Notes under the pieces: generated by a model | Databases searched by the model: none | What the model was told of the DNA's origin: nothing | What the model saw: only the letters and a program-made list of their open reading frames with translations | Shown here: in pieces, positions 24,598 through 32,455 of the stretch | Layout of the letters: each line of letters opens with the position of its first letter | Position numbering within the stretch: the first letter of the stretch is position 1 | Assembly: GCA_038528235.1 (NCBI GenBank) | Contig: JBCBEX010000028.1 | Location: 1-43,946 of the forward strand | Source: JBCBEX01 sp038528235 | GTDB lineage: Bacteria > Bacteroidota > Rhodothermia > Rhodothermales > Rubricoccaceae | Reading direction: 5' to 3' | Length of the DNA: 43,946 nt | Made by a program: the position numbers and the translations under genes

Positions 24598-25953
24598 CGC
24601 GATCACGACCAAGCGCGTGCGCTGCTGTGCGCCCCACTGGATGCGAAGGGCGACAACACCCGCTTCCCAGTCGCCGACGTGCATCCGAAGCGGACGCCCG
24701 CTGCAAATCGGCTCGGCGTCCCGACGGGTGCGCCCGAGCAGGTCTACGACGTCGACGGTGCCGCATCCGGGCGGACCGTCGAGGGTCACGATCACGGCTT
24801 CCGTCGTCGGGTTCGGATAGACGGCGACACGGAGCGCCGCAGCAGGCGGCGGTGTCGGCGCCGCATCGACGCTGGTCCCGCCCAGCACAGCCGCCGCTGG
24901 GAGGAGGTGCCCCTGGACATCAAAGAGCGCGACGTTTTCCCAGGCCGAGCCGAAGTCAGGGGCTGCGATCCAGTCGGGCGCCCAGTAGCAAACCCCCAGC
25001 CCCCCGCCATCGGCCACAGCAGCGACGTGCCCGTTCACAGCGGCTAGAAAGTCGGCCTGGCCTTCGGGCGTGGCGGGATAGCCTGGCAGCACCTGCTCGG
25101 GCAGGCCCACAAGGTTGTTCGTGTCGTCGACGAAGCCGAGCGTCCACGGATAGGCGGTCTCCGCGACGAAGAGCGGGAGGCCGTAGCGCGCCGCGAGGCC
25201 GTCGAGGGTCGCGCTGAACGCGTCGAGGTCGCCGTGCCACCAAGGGTAGTACGACAGCCCGATCATGTCGAAGTCGTCAAAGAGCGGACGAAGGCGGTCG
25301 AAAAACCAGGTAGCGCCCGCGAGGTCACCGCCGCGGTCGATGTGGACCACCACCGTCGCCTCGTCGCCGAGCACGTCACGGACGGCCGCGCGGCTGGAAG
25401 CGAGCAAAGTGGCGAGCTGTGCCCACTGGGTCGGCGTATCGAACATGCCTCCGACGCGGCCCGTGTCCCACAGCATCCCGCCCGTGACTTCGTTGCCCAG
25501 TTGGACATAGCGCGGCGGTGTGCCCTGGTCGCGCAGCGCGGTGAGCACGGCGCGCGTGTAGGCGTAGACGCTGTCTGCCAGGAGGTTGGGCGAGAGTGAC
25601 GCCCAGGCCGCCGGTTTTGTTTGCTGCCCCGGATCGGCCCAGGTGTCAGAGTAGTGCAGCGCGAGGAGCACGTCGAGGCCGAGCGCCTCAGCCCGCGTCG
25701 CGGCGTTGAGGACATCGGTGAGATCGTCGCGGCCCGGTCCCGGTGTGTGCCAGAGGCGGAGGCGTACCGTGTTCAGGCCCGCTTTCGCGAGTTGTGCCAT
25801 CGCTGTTCCTCCATCGTACAGTCCGCCTCCCGCCAGCACTTCGTCCTCGAACGAAAGGTCGGCGCACCGGATGGGCAAGGCAGGCTGCGCCTGGCACCAC
25901 GTGGCTCCCACGAGGCACGCGCAGAGCAGTAGAAGGGAGGAGGCAACGCGCAT
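24589..25953 (-). CDS. Secreted GH53 endo-beta-1,4-galactanase (arabinogalactanase)
   Basis: Glycoside hydrolase family 53 cuts beta-1,4-galactan side chains of pectin. The signal peptide (about residues 1-22) starts MRVASSLLLL. The barrel contains the acid/base Glu155 in LGNEVTGGMLW and the nucleophile Glu265 in FVAETAYPW. Supporting family motifs are RLRLWHTPG, LALHYSDTWADPGQQ and IGLSYYPWWHG. The C-terminal 85 residues, with VAVYPNPTTEAVIV and VVDLLGRTRR, form a T9SS-type sorting domain, so the enzyme is exported to or beyond the cell surface. 454 aa from ATG 25953. No other glycan-use genes are adjacent. Confidence 0.92.
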   Translation of the reverse strand: MRVASSLLLLCACLVGATWCQAQPALPIRCADLSFEDEVLAGGGLYDGGTAMAQLAKAGLNTVRLRLWHTPGPGRDDLTDVLNAATRAEALGLDVLLALHYSDTWADPGQQTKPAAWASLSPNLLADSVYAYTRAVLTALRDQGTPPRYVQLGNEVTGGMLWDTGRVGGMFDTPTQWAQLATLLASSRAAVRDVLGDEATVVVHIDRGGDLAGATWFFDRLRPLFDDFDMIGLSYYPWWHGDLDAFSATLDGLAARYGLPLFVAETAYPWTLGFVDDTNNLVGLPEQVLPGYPATPEGQADFLAAVNGHVAAVADGGGLGVCYWAPDWIAAPDFGSAWENVALFDVQGHLLPAAAVLGGTSVDAAPTPPPAAALRVAVYPNPTTEAVIVTLDGPPGCGTVDVVDLLGRTRRDAEPICSGRPLRMHVGDWEAGVVALRIQWGAQQRTRLVVIAPR

Positions 25954-26008
25954 CGCGCCGAGCAGGTGGGAGGGAGGAAGACTGGGCGGCAAGCAAAGGG
26001 CAGGCCGT

Positions 26009-26016
26009 ACCTTCGG
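26009..26016 (+). promoter_or_regulatory. -7-like box of the DUF3467 gene
   Basis: TACCTTCG lies 30 nt before the ATG at 26047. It matches TAnnTTTG except at one position. No promoter box was found for the divergent GH53 gene. Confidence 0.45.
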
Positions 26017-26046
26017 TTCCCGTCCTCACCCGTTCACATCTCGCCC

Positions 26047-26376
26047 ATGTCCGACGCCAAACGCCCCGACGACGCGCCCCAGAACCCGCAGCTCAACATC
26101 GAACTCCGCGAAGAGCAAGCCGAGGGGATCTACTCGAACCTCGTCATGATCGCGCACTCGCCCGAGGAGTTCATCCTCGACTTCATCCGCGTGATGCCAG
26201 GACTGCCGAAGGCACGCGTGAAGAGTCGCATCGTCATCACGCCACAGCACGCCATGCGCTTGCTGGCGGCCTTGGAAGACAACATCGGGAAGTACGAGGC
26301 GCAGTTTGGCGCCATCGGCGAAAACGGCTCGTCAGGCCCCATTCAGTTCTTCGGAGGCCCCGGCGGCGAAGCCTAG
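26047..26376 (+). CDS. DUF3467 protein
   Basis: 109 aa, matching the DUF3467 family by the pattern LREEQAEGIYSNLVMIAHSP, then EEFILDFIRVMPG, and the C-terminal helix HAMRLLAALEDNIGKYE. The function of the family is unknown. It is small, cytoplasmic and widespread in Bacteroidota and relatives. ATG 26047 is preferred because the frame upstream is Arg-rich and crosses the promoter box. It is divergent from the GH53 gene (93 nt). The 255 nt after it hold no recognised feature. Confidence 0.88.
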   Translation: MSDAKRPDDAPQNPQLNIELREEQAEGIYSNLVMIAHSPEEFILDFIRVMPGLPKARVKSRIVITPQHAMRLLAALEDNIGKYEAQFGAIGENGSSGPIQFFGGPGGEA

Positions 26377-26631
26377 CGGCCGATTTTGTGAATCCGTCAC
26401 AGCACGGGCGAGTCATGGTGCGAGGGGGACACGACCGGTGGCGCGAGGCGGCATGGGTCGGACTGGCTGCATACCATCCCCTACAGCGGGATGCGCCCTC
26501 GCCTGAAGCGAAGGGTAGGAATCGGCTGTCACCATCGGGTTTTGCGTTGCGGTACGCTGTTGGGACATCGGTTCCGGCGCGCGTTTGCCTCGGAAACGAT
26601 GCCGCAGCCTTCTCCTCCAGCCGCCTCTCCC

Positions 26632-28248
26632 ATGCGTATTGCTAGCCTCCTGCTGGCGCTTGGCGTGGTCCTCGCGCCTGCAGCCTTCCCTCAGGTTTCC
26701 ATCGTCTACGGCGGCACGACCGCCGACAGCCCGCCGACGTGGGCCCGCCCGACCTTCGACGGAGGTCCGTGCGAAGTCTCCGACACCGTCGTGCCCTACG
26801 ACTCCCAGGGCTTCCTCACCGACGCCTACGACGTCGAGTTCGGGACCGCGCCCATCCTCCACTGGATCGAGGGAAATTGGGACTTTACCGGCCTTTTGCT
26901 CTTGTACGAGGGCACGTTCGACCCTGCGGCCCCGTGCGATAACCTCATCGCCAACAGCGCAAGCTCGTCCTTGACAACGACGCTTTTCGCGGGCACGTAC
27001 GTCATCGTGACGACCAGCCTCACGCCCGATGAAGTCGGCGCATTCATGAACAAGCTCTACACCACCGACTCCAACGCCGACCTCCGGTTCGACGACGCAC
27101 CGCCGCTGTCAACCACCGAACTGCCCTACGGCGGCGAGTCGGCGCTGTGGTTCCGGCCGGGCAGCCAGGCAACCCCCGACGCCTGTGCGGCGAGCTTCAC
27201 GCAGTTTCCCGCCTTCGTCCTGCAGGCGTTCGAAACCGACACGGAAGGGTGGTACGACATCCACTCCGAGCAGTTTGAGTTTCCCTATCTCTGGGACGGT
27301 GTGATCTACCTCTACGAAGACGAAGCCTTCCGCTTCGATCCCTGCCGCAACCTCGTCGCCTCGGACGATGACTACCCCACCGGGTACTACTGGTACGCCT
27401 CGCTCATCGACGACGTATGGCTCGACGCCAACACGCGCTATGTGCTCGTGACGACCGTCTACGACGATGAGGATTTCCGCTACGACTATTTCGGCGACCA
27501 CGATACCACCATCTGGGGCCCGCCCGACGCGACGGTGACCGTTCTCGATGCGCCGATCCCTGACCTGGCGCTCGACCTCGTTGGCATGCCAGACGAGATC
27601 GCACCGGGCTCGGAGACCTTTGTGGACGTGCGGGTCACCAACAACAGCAGCACCGCGCAGCACGTCGACGCCTGGGTCGAACTCCGCCGCTACGACTTTG
27701 ACGACGAACGCTACGCCAGCGAGGGCATGACGCAGGCAGACCCCGTACGCATCCCGCAGTCCTTCGACGGCGTCGTCCGGTACGCGCTCGACGTGCCCGG
27801 TCGCCTAGATCCTACTGAACACTACTACGCCTTCTTCAAGCTCGGCACCTATGCCAGCGCTGCGGACGCGGGTGACTACGCCGCGTTTCGAGTAGCCGAC
27901 CAGGCTGCAACTCGGGCGCCTGGTTCTGACGGGTGGTCACTCCGCCGCCTCGACGCGCTCGCCGAAGCCTGGGCCGATACGGACGATGGGTACCGCGAGG
28001 GGGCCTACCCGAACCCGCTCCGCTCGGCCACGACCATCCGGTTCACCTTGGAACAAGCCGAGCAGGTCACGCTCACCGTGTACGACGTGACAGGCCGCGT
28101 CGTAGCCCAGCTTCTCAGCGGCGCTGACCTCGGCGCAGGAGCGCACACCGCGCAGTTCGACGCAACCGGACTGGCGAGCGGGGTCTACGAGTACCGCCTC
28201 AAACGGGGTGCCGCCATCGCGACCAAGCGACTGACGGTACTTCGTTGA
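26632..28248 (+). CDS. T9SS-exported protein with two PPC-like modules
   Basis: 538 aa. The signal peptide (MRIASLLLALGVVLAPAAF) is cut near residue 20. Two related beta-rich modules (about residues 22-150 and 160-300) each contain a Cys plus an L-Y-E segment (LLLYEGTFDPAAPCDNLIA; IYLYEDEAFRFDPCRNLVA). They resemble pre-peptidase C-terminal (PPC)-like domains. A CARDB-like segment (LALDLVGMPDEIAPGSETF) follows near 315, and the type A sorting domain (YPNPLRSATTIRF, VYDVTGRVVAQ, ASGVYEYRLK) ends the protein. No catalytic motif is seen. ATG 26632 places the signal peptide at the N-terminus; ATG 26599 would add 11 residues. Confidence 0.82.
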   Translation: MRIASLLLALGVVLAPAAFPQVSIVYGGTTADSPPTWARPTFDGGPCEVSDTVVPYDSQGFLTDAYDVEFGTAPILHWIEGNWDFTGLLLLYEGTFDPAAPCDNLIANSASSSLTTTLFAGTYVIVTTSLTPDEVGAFMNKLYTTDSNADLRFDDAPPLSTTELPYGGESALWFRPGSQATPDACAASFTQFPAFVLQAFETDTEGWYDIHSEQFEFPYLWDGVIYLYEDEAFRFDPCRNLVASDDDYPTGYYWYASLIDDVWLDANTRYVLVTTVYDDEDFRYDYFGDHDTTIWGPPDATVTVLDAPIPDLALDLVGMPDEIAPGSETFVDVRVTNNSSTAQHVDAWVELRRYDFDDERYASEGMTQADPVRIPQSFDGVVRYALDVPGRLDPTEHYYAFFKLGTYASAADAGDYAAFRVADQAATRAPGSDGWSLRRLDALAEAWADTDDGYREGAYPNPLRSATTIRFTLEQAEQVTLTVYDVTGRVVAQLLSGADLGAGAHTAQFDATGLASGVYEYRLKRGAAIATKRLTVLR

Positions 28249-28283
28249 GAGGGCGGGGAAACCCGCACGCCTAGGTTCACAGC

Positions 28284-28325
28284 GGCGGGACGGAGCAGCA
28301 CTTAGCTTCGTCCCGCCTCCTTTTT
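28284..28325 (+). terminator. Terminator of the 26632 gene
   Basis: GGCGGGACG (28284-28292) pairs with 28309-28317 around a 16-nt loop, and five T residues follow at 28321-28325. The loop and right arm contain TAGCTTCG (28303-28310), a candidate -7 box for the next gene. Terminator and promoter may therefore overlap. Confidence 0.8.
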
Positions 28326-28344
28326 GTGCTTACGCCCTACCGCC

Positions 28345-28722
28345 ATGACCATCGATGTCGCCCGGGACTACTGCCTCGCCAAACCTGATGCCTCGGAGGG
28401 GACCCCTTTCGGAGATACCGTGCTGGTGTTCAAAGCGGGAGGCAAGATGTTCGCCCTGCTCAGACTCGACGGGCCGCCGTGGACAGTCAACCTGAAGTGC
28501 GACCCCGAGCGTGCGGTCGCCCTGCGTGAGCGCTACGACGCCGTGCAGCCAGGCTACCACATGAACAAAAAACACTGGAACACGGTCGAGTATGGGCGGC
28601 TCGACGGTGACCTCGTGCGAGCGTTGATCGACCACTCGTACGACCTCATTGCTGGCTCGCTCAAGAAATCGGAGCAGGCTCGCCTCGAAGCGCTCGGCTG
28701 GGAGCGTGCCGCGTCGCCCTGA
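28345..28722 (+). CDS. MmcQ/YjbR-family protein
   Basis: 125-aa protein of the MmcQ/YjbR (CyaY-like fold) family. Typical pattern: a start like ARDYCLAKPDASEGTPFGD, VFKAGGKMFALL, NLKCDPERAVALRERY, then PGYHMNKKHWNTV. Family function is poorly defined; DNA-binding roles have been proposed. ATG 28345 is chosen over an upstream start at 28324 that would lie in the terminator T run. It probably has its own promoter (TAGCTTCG at 28303). Confidence 0.88.
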   Translation: MTIDVARDYCLAKPDASEGTPFGDTVLVFKAGGKMFALLRLDGPPWTVNLKCDPERAVALRERYDAVQPGYHMNKKHWNTVEYGRLDGDLVRALIDHSYDLIAGSLKKSEQARLEALGWERAASP

Positions 28723-28792
28723 CGAGCCGGTCTGGAACTGCCTGGCAGGCACCCCGTCACACCTGGACGCTCACATCTTGCCCCGCCGTGTT

Positions 28793-29374
28793 ATGCGCGC
28801 TCTGTTTCTCGCTTGTGCCCTCACCCTCGCTGCCTGCGCGTCGCCGTCCGACGAGCCGACTACGCCTGACGAACCAACTGAGGCAGACACTGCCGCTCCG
28901 GCTCAAATGGCATCCGTCGCCATCGAGGCACTCGCGGACTCCGGCGTCTCAGGTACCATCACCTTCACCGAGGGGGGCGATGGCGTGTCGGTAGCCTACG
29001 AGATTGTTGGCCTGACTCCAGGACTGCACGGTTTCCACGTCCACGCTAATGGCGACTGCGGGCCTGGCGAGGACGGCACACCCGGAGGCGCCGCCGGTGG
29101 GCATTTCAACCCGGATGGTCACGACCACGGCGCTCCGTCCAACGACGCAGCAGAGCGGCACAAAGGCGACCTCGGCAACATCGAGGCCAACGCGGACGGC
29201 GTCGCAGCGGGCAGCTTCGATGACACCGTGCTCCGCCTCGATGGCGAGAAGAGCATCGTCGGTAAGGCGTTCATCATCCACGCCGGCGCGGACGACCTGA
29301 CCAGCCAACCGTCTGGTGCCGCAGGAGCCCGCGTTGGTTGCGGCATCATCGCCCAGGATGGCGCTGCGGTGTAG
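28793..29374 (+). CDS. sodC: Cu/Zn superoxide dismutase, lipoprotein
   Basis: Dismutates superoxide in the periplasm or at the outer membrane. The signal peptide has lipobox LAAC with Cys15, followed by a Pro/Glu/Asp/Thr-rich linker (about 16-38). Metal ligands: HVH in GFHVHANGDCG (Cu), GGHFNPDGHDHG (bridging and Zn His), HKGDLGN (Zn His and Asp), and HAGADD (Cu His). The disulfide cysteines are in GDCGPG and RVGCGII, and the active-site Arg is in GAAGARVGCG. 193 aa from ATG 28793. All catalytic residues are present. It lies 70 nt after the MmcQ gene. Confidence 0.94.
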   Translation: MRALFLACALTLAACASPSDEPTTPDEPTEADTAAPAQMASVAIEALADSGVSGTITFTEGGDGVSVAYEIVGLTPGLHGFHVHANGDCGPGEDGTPGGAAGGHFNPDGHDHGAPSNDAAERHKGDLGNIEANADGVAAGSFDDTVLRLDGEKSIVGKAFIIHAGADDLTSQPSGAAGARVGCGIIAQDGAAV

Positions 29375-29403
29375 CGTGCCCAGCCCGACAGGTTGCTAGC
29401 ACC

Positions 29404-29970
29404 GTGCGCGTCTCGTCTTCGCTCCTCCTGCTCGCGGCGCTCGTAGGCTGCCAGTCCTCGCTGTCTGGATCGGACCCTCGCCCGGACGTCCAGACGGTGA
29501 TCGTTGACTATCACGAAGCGTGCGCGTACGACTATGACGAGCGCCGCGTGACGGTGGAAGGCGTGTTGCACCTGCGGCCGCGCTTGCTCATGTGCTCCGC
29601 GGGCGGTACCGCGCCGAGTGGACGCGCGTGTCAGCTCAAGCTGCTCCCGTACGTAGACGCGCCCACGGGCGACGTGGAGACTGAGCGCCGCTACTTCACG
29701 ACGTTCATCGAGAACGGGCGCGGGCCGAGTCAACTCAACGCCCATGGCTATGGCGCAGGGCTCCAGCCGGTCGTTGTCCGCGACGTGGACAGCGTGGCCG
29801 TCGGCCCATCGGAGCGGGTGCGTGTCACGGGCACACTGCGGGTCCGCAATCTCTTTGCGCGGGACCTCGACGAAGACGGCAATCCCATCGGGTGCACCAT
29901 CCACGAAGTCGACCGCATCGAGCGCGCGCGTACGAGTGCAGGCGCGCAGGATTTTGGTGGCGATGGCTGA
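29404..29970 (+). CDS. Hypothetical lipoprotein
   Basis: 188 aa from a GTG start at 29404, which puts the signal peptide VRVSSSLLLLAALVGC with its lipobox at the N-terminus; the upstream extension is Arg- and Cys-rich without similarity. The mature part has two Cys-containing segments (HEACAYDYDERRVTVEGVL; MCSAGGTAPSGRACQLKLL) and the late GNPIGCTIHEVDRI. The pattern of a beta-rich fold with 'VTVEGVL...VRVTGTLRVRN' resembles OB-like domains of envelope proteins, but no family is recognised. It starts 29 nt after sodC and may be co-transcribed with it. Confidence 0.7.
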   Translation: MRVSSSLLLLAALVGCQSSLSGSDPRPDVQTVIVDYHEACAYDYDERRVTVEGVLHLRPRLLMCSAGGTAPSGRACQLKLLPYVDAPTGDVETERRYFTTFIENGRGPSQLNAHGYGAGLQPVVVRDVDSVAVGPSERVRVTGTLRVRNLFARDLDEDGNPIGCTIHEVDRIERARTSAGAQDFGGDG

Positions 29971-30052
29971 TCGTTGCGGCCAGGCACACGAGGGGCGCGG
30001 ACCTAGCCGTTGTCGCATCGCCCCTCGTTGCTGCCAGACTCTGCATTGCTTT

Positions 30053-32383
30053 GTGACTGTTCGTTACGTCCTCGTTCTGCTCTTGTGGTGCGCTGCAACC
30101 GATGCGTCCGGTCAGGTACTGCGGGGCACGGTCGTAGGCGAGGACAACCAGCCGCTTGCGGGGGCGTCGATAACACTCGCCGACGGGATTGAAGCGGGGA
30201 CGACCACTGAGGCAACGGGGCGGTTTCGGCTGAGGCTGCCAAGCCTTCCTGCAACCGTCGAGGTGCGGTTTCTCGGCTATGAAACCCAGCGGCTCACACT
30301 CCGGCCCGGTGATCCGCTCGACCGGACGATCCGGCTACGTCCGCGCGTCTTCGAACTGGAAGGCTTGGATGTGGCGGGGGAGAATCGTGCTGTGACGCTC
30401 ATGCGGGAGGTCATCCGGCGCAAGCAAGAGCGTCGAGCCGCTCTCCAACCGTACACCGCTGAACACTACACCCGCTTCACGCTAAGGCGGCGCGGTGAAG
30501 TGATCCGCGTCACCGAAACACTCAGCGATGTCTACGTGCGGCCCACGCAGACAGCAAGGGGCGATTCTCGTCGCGAGATCGTGCTCGCCCGGCACCGTCG
30601 CCCTGCAGGCCGCGCCTTCCGCTACGCCCGCGTGGTGCCCGTCCCCGACTTCTACCTCGACGACGAGGTCGTCCTCGACGGTTTCCGCTTCATCGGTCCG
30701 ACGCACCCGAACGCGCTCGATGTCTACACTTTTCGCGTCGGCGACCGCATCGAGGAGGACGGGCGGGTGCTGTGGGAGGTGTCGGTACGCCCTCGTTCGG
30801 CGCTCGCCTCCGCCTTCGAGGGCCGGCTGCGCGTCGTCGACAGCCTGTTCGTGCTCGCCGAGGCCGAGCTGCGGCCGTCCGTCACGCTGGAGAAAGAACC
30901 GCCGGTGCAGGCATGGGCCGCGACGTATCGACAGACGTTCACACCTTCGGCGCAGGCCGACTCTATCTGGATCTCGGATCGCTTCGAGGTGACCGGACGG
31001 GTGGACGTAGGCGTGCCCGGTGCCTTTCTCCCGGTCGTCCGTACGCAGCAGACGACCATCGTCACGAGTCGACGGCCTGGGATCTTCGGGGGCGACAGCC
31101 TCTTCGCACGCCGCGAACGCATCACCGAGCCGCCTGGTGTCTACTCGGGGCGCGACGTCTATGCCGCCGGTCGCTCCATTGCGCCGCCGGACGACGACGA
31201 GGCGCGGGTGCTGCTGGCGAGCACGCGTCCGCTGCGTGCCTCGCTCATCCCCGAGGGCTTGCTGCGCTACTACGTTCCGCTACCAGTCGAGGAGGCTCCC
31301 GAAGTAGTCGTGACCGACGCCCTCGCGCCTCCGCTGCCGCGCTTCGCAGAGAGCGTGGAGGCGTGGTATAACCGCGTCCAAGGGGCCTATTTCGGCGTTC
31401 GGCCGCGTTTCGGCGTTGGCGAAAACGTCGCTGTGCGTCCGCGCCTCGGCATCGCTACGTCGAATGTGCGTCTCGATGCAGGCCTGCGCATGGAGGCGCG
31501 ACTGCCGGTGCGGTTTGGCTCCGAACGTCTGGTTGGCTTCGCTGAGGGCGGCGTGGCCACGGTCCCGTTCGAGCGGTCGTCGGTCTATCCGCAGCCGTTG
31601 CTCGCGGTGCCGACCTACATCGGCTGGGCGGACTATCACGACTACCTCCGTCGCACGCGCGTGAAGGCCGGACTTTCATGGACGACGGAGAAGGCGCACA
31701 TCGAGGTTGCGGGGCAACTCGCGACGCACGATTCTTTGTCCAATGGCACCGACTACGAAGGCATGTTCGTCGGCGAAGGGCAGCGTCCGAATGCGGAGGC
31801 TACGCCCGGCACGTGGCGATCGGTCGAGGCGAGCATTGGGTTGGGGACGGAGCCGCGGTGGGCGGCCCGGCCCCAAGACATCTACGCTGAGATCCGCAGC
31901 CAAGTGGGGCGTTTCGACGCGGGCGACGCCAACGCATCGGACATAGTCCGACTCACTGGCGAGGTCGGCGGACGAGTCGCCACGCTCTTCCGACGCCGTC
32001 CCGAGCCTGCGGCACTCTACGCGAGCCTCTCGGCAGGGTGGGTGAGCGGCGACGCGCCGCTGCAACTGTGGCCTCGCACCGAAACCCGAGCAGGCGCGTT
32101 CAGTGGCTTCGGCGCGTTCCGCACGCTCGCCAGCCCGCCTATCTCGACGCCTCAGTTCGTTCAACTCGCCTGGGAGCACGACTTCGGACGTAGCCTCTTC
32201 GAAACCGTCGGGCTCCCCGTAGGCGTGGCCCTCACAGGCGGGCATCTGTGGACGGCGGACGCCGACAGCGCGCACGAGGTCGGCCTGTCGCTGCTGCGCC
32301 CGTTTCGATTTCCCATGCGTATCGACACCTCGTATCGGCTGGACCAGGTTGGGTGGTTCGTCGGCATTGGACTGGCCCGGTGA
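30053..32383 (+). CDS. DUF5686 / carboxypeptidase-regulatory-like outer-membrane protein
   Basis: 776 aa. Signal peptide VRYVLVLLLWCAATDASG. A CarboxypepD_reg-like domain follows (about 22-105: RGTVVGEDNQPLAGASITL, then VEVRFLGYETQRLTL). The DUF5686 region has LMREVIRRKQERRAALQPY and HYTRFTLRRRGEVIRVTET. The remainder is beta-strand-rich and ends in VGWFVGIGLAR, as expected of an outer-membrane barrel. GTG 30053 is favoured because it precedes the signal peptide directly; an ATG at 29963 would put 30 residues before it and overlap the previous gene. Function of the family is not established; it is typical of Bacteroidota-type envelopes. Confidence 0.85.
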   Translation: MTVRYVLVLLLWCAATDASGQVLRGTVVGEDNQPLAGASITLADGIEAGTTTEATGRFRLRLPSLPATVEVRFLGYETQRLTLRPGDPLDRTIRLRPRVFELEGLDVAGENRAVTLMREVIRRKQERRAALQPYTAEHYTRFTLRRRGEVIRVTETLSDVYVRPTQTARGDSRREIVLARHRRPAGRAFRYARVVPVPDFYLDDEVVLDGFRFIGPTHPNALDVYTFRVGDRIEEDGRVLWEVSVRPRSALASAFEGRLRVVDSLFVLAEAELRPSVTLEKEPPVQAWAATYRQTFTPSAQADSIWISDRFEVTGRVDVGVPGAFLPVVRTQQTTIVTSRRPGIFGGDSLFARRERITEPPGVYSGRDVYAAGRSIAPPDDDEARVLLASTRPLRASLIPEGLLRYYVPLPVEEAPEVVVTDALAPPLPRFAESVEAWYNRVQGAYFGVRPRFGVGENVAVRPRLGIATSNVRLDAGLRMEARLPVRFGSERLVGFAEGGVATVPFERSSVYPQPLLAVPTYIGWADYHDYLRRTRVKAGLSWTTEKAHIEVAGQLATHDSLSNGTDYEGMFVGEGQRPNAEATPGTWRSVEASIGLGTEPRWAARPQDIYAEIRSQVGRFDAGDANASDIVRLTGEVGGRVATLFRRRPEPAALYASLSAGWVSGDAPLQLWPRTETRAGAFSGFGAFRTLASPPISTPQFVQLAWEHDFGRSLFETVGLPVGVALTGGHLWTADADSAHEVGLSLLRPFRFPMRIDTSYRLDQVGWFVGIGLAR

Positions 32384-32420
32384 GGTCTCGGTGACAGCAG
32401 GACTGACACCCGCGCGGCGG

Positions 32421-32428
32421 TATCTTTG
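32421..32428 (+). promoter_or_regulatory. -7 box of mutS
   Basis: TATCTTTG is an exact match to the Bacteroidota -7 consensus TAnnTTTG, 28 nt before the mutS ATG. Confidence 0.6.
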
Positions 32429-32455
32429 CCGGGCACGCACGACCCGCCGTTTCCC

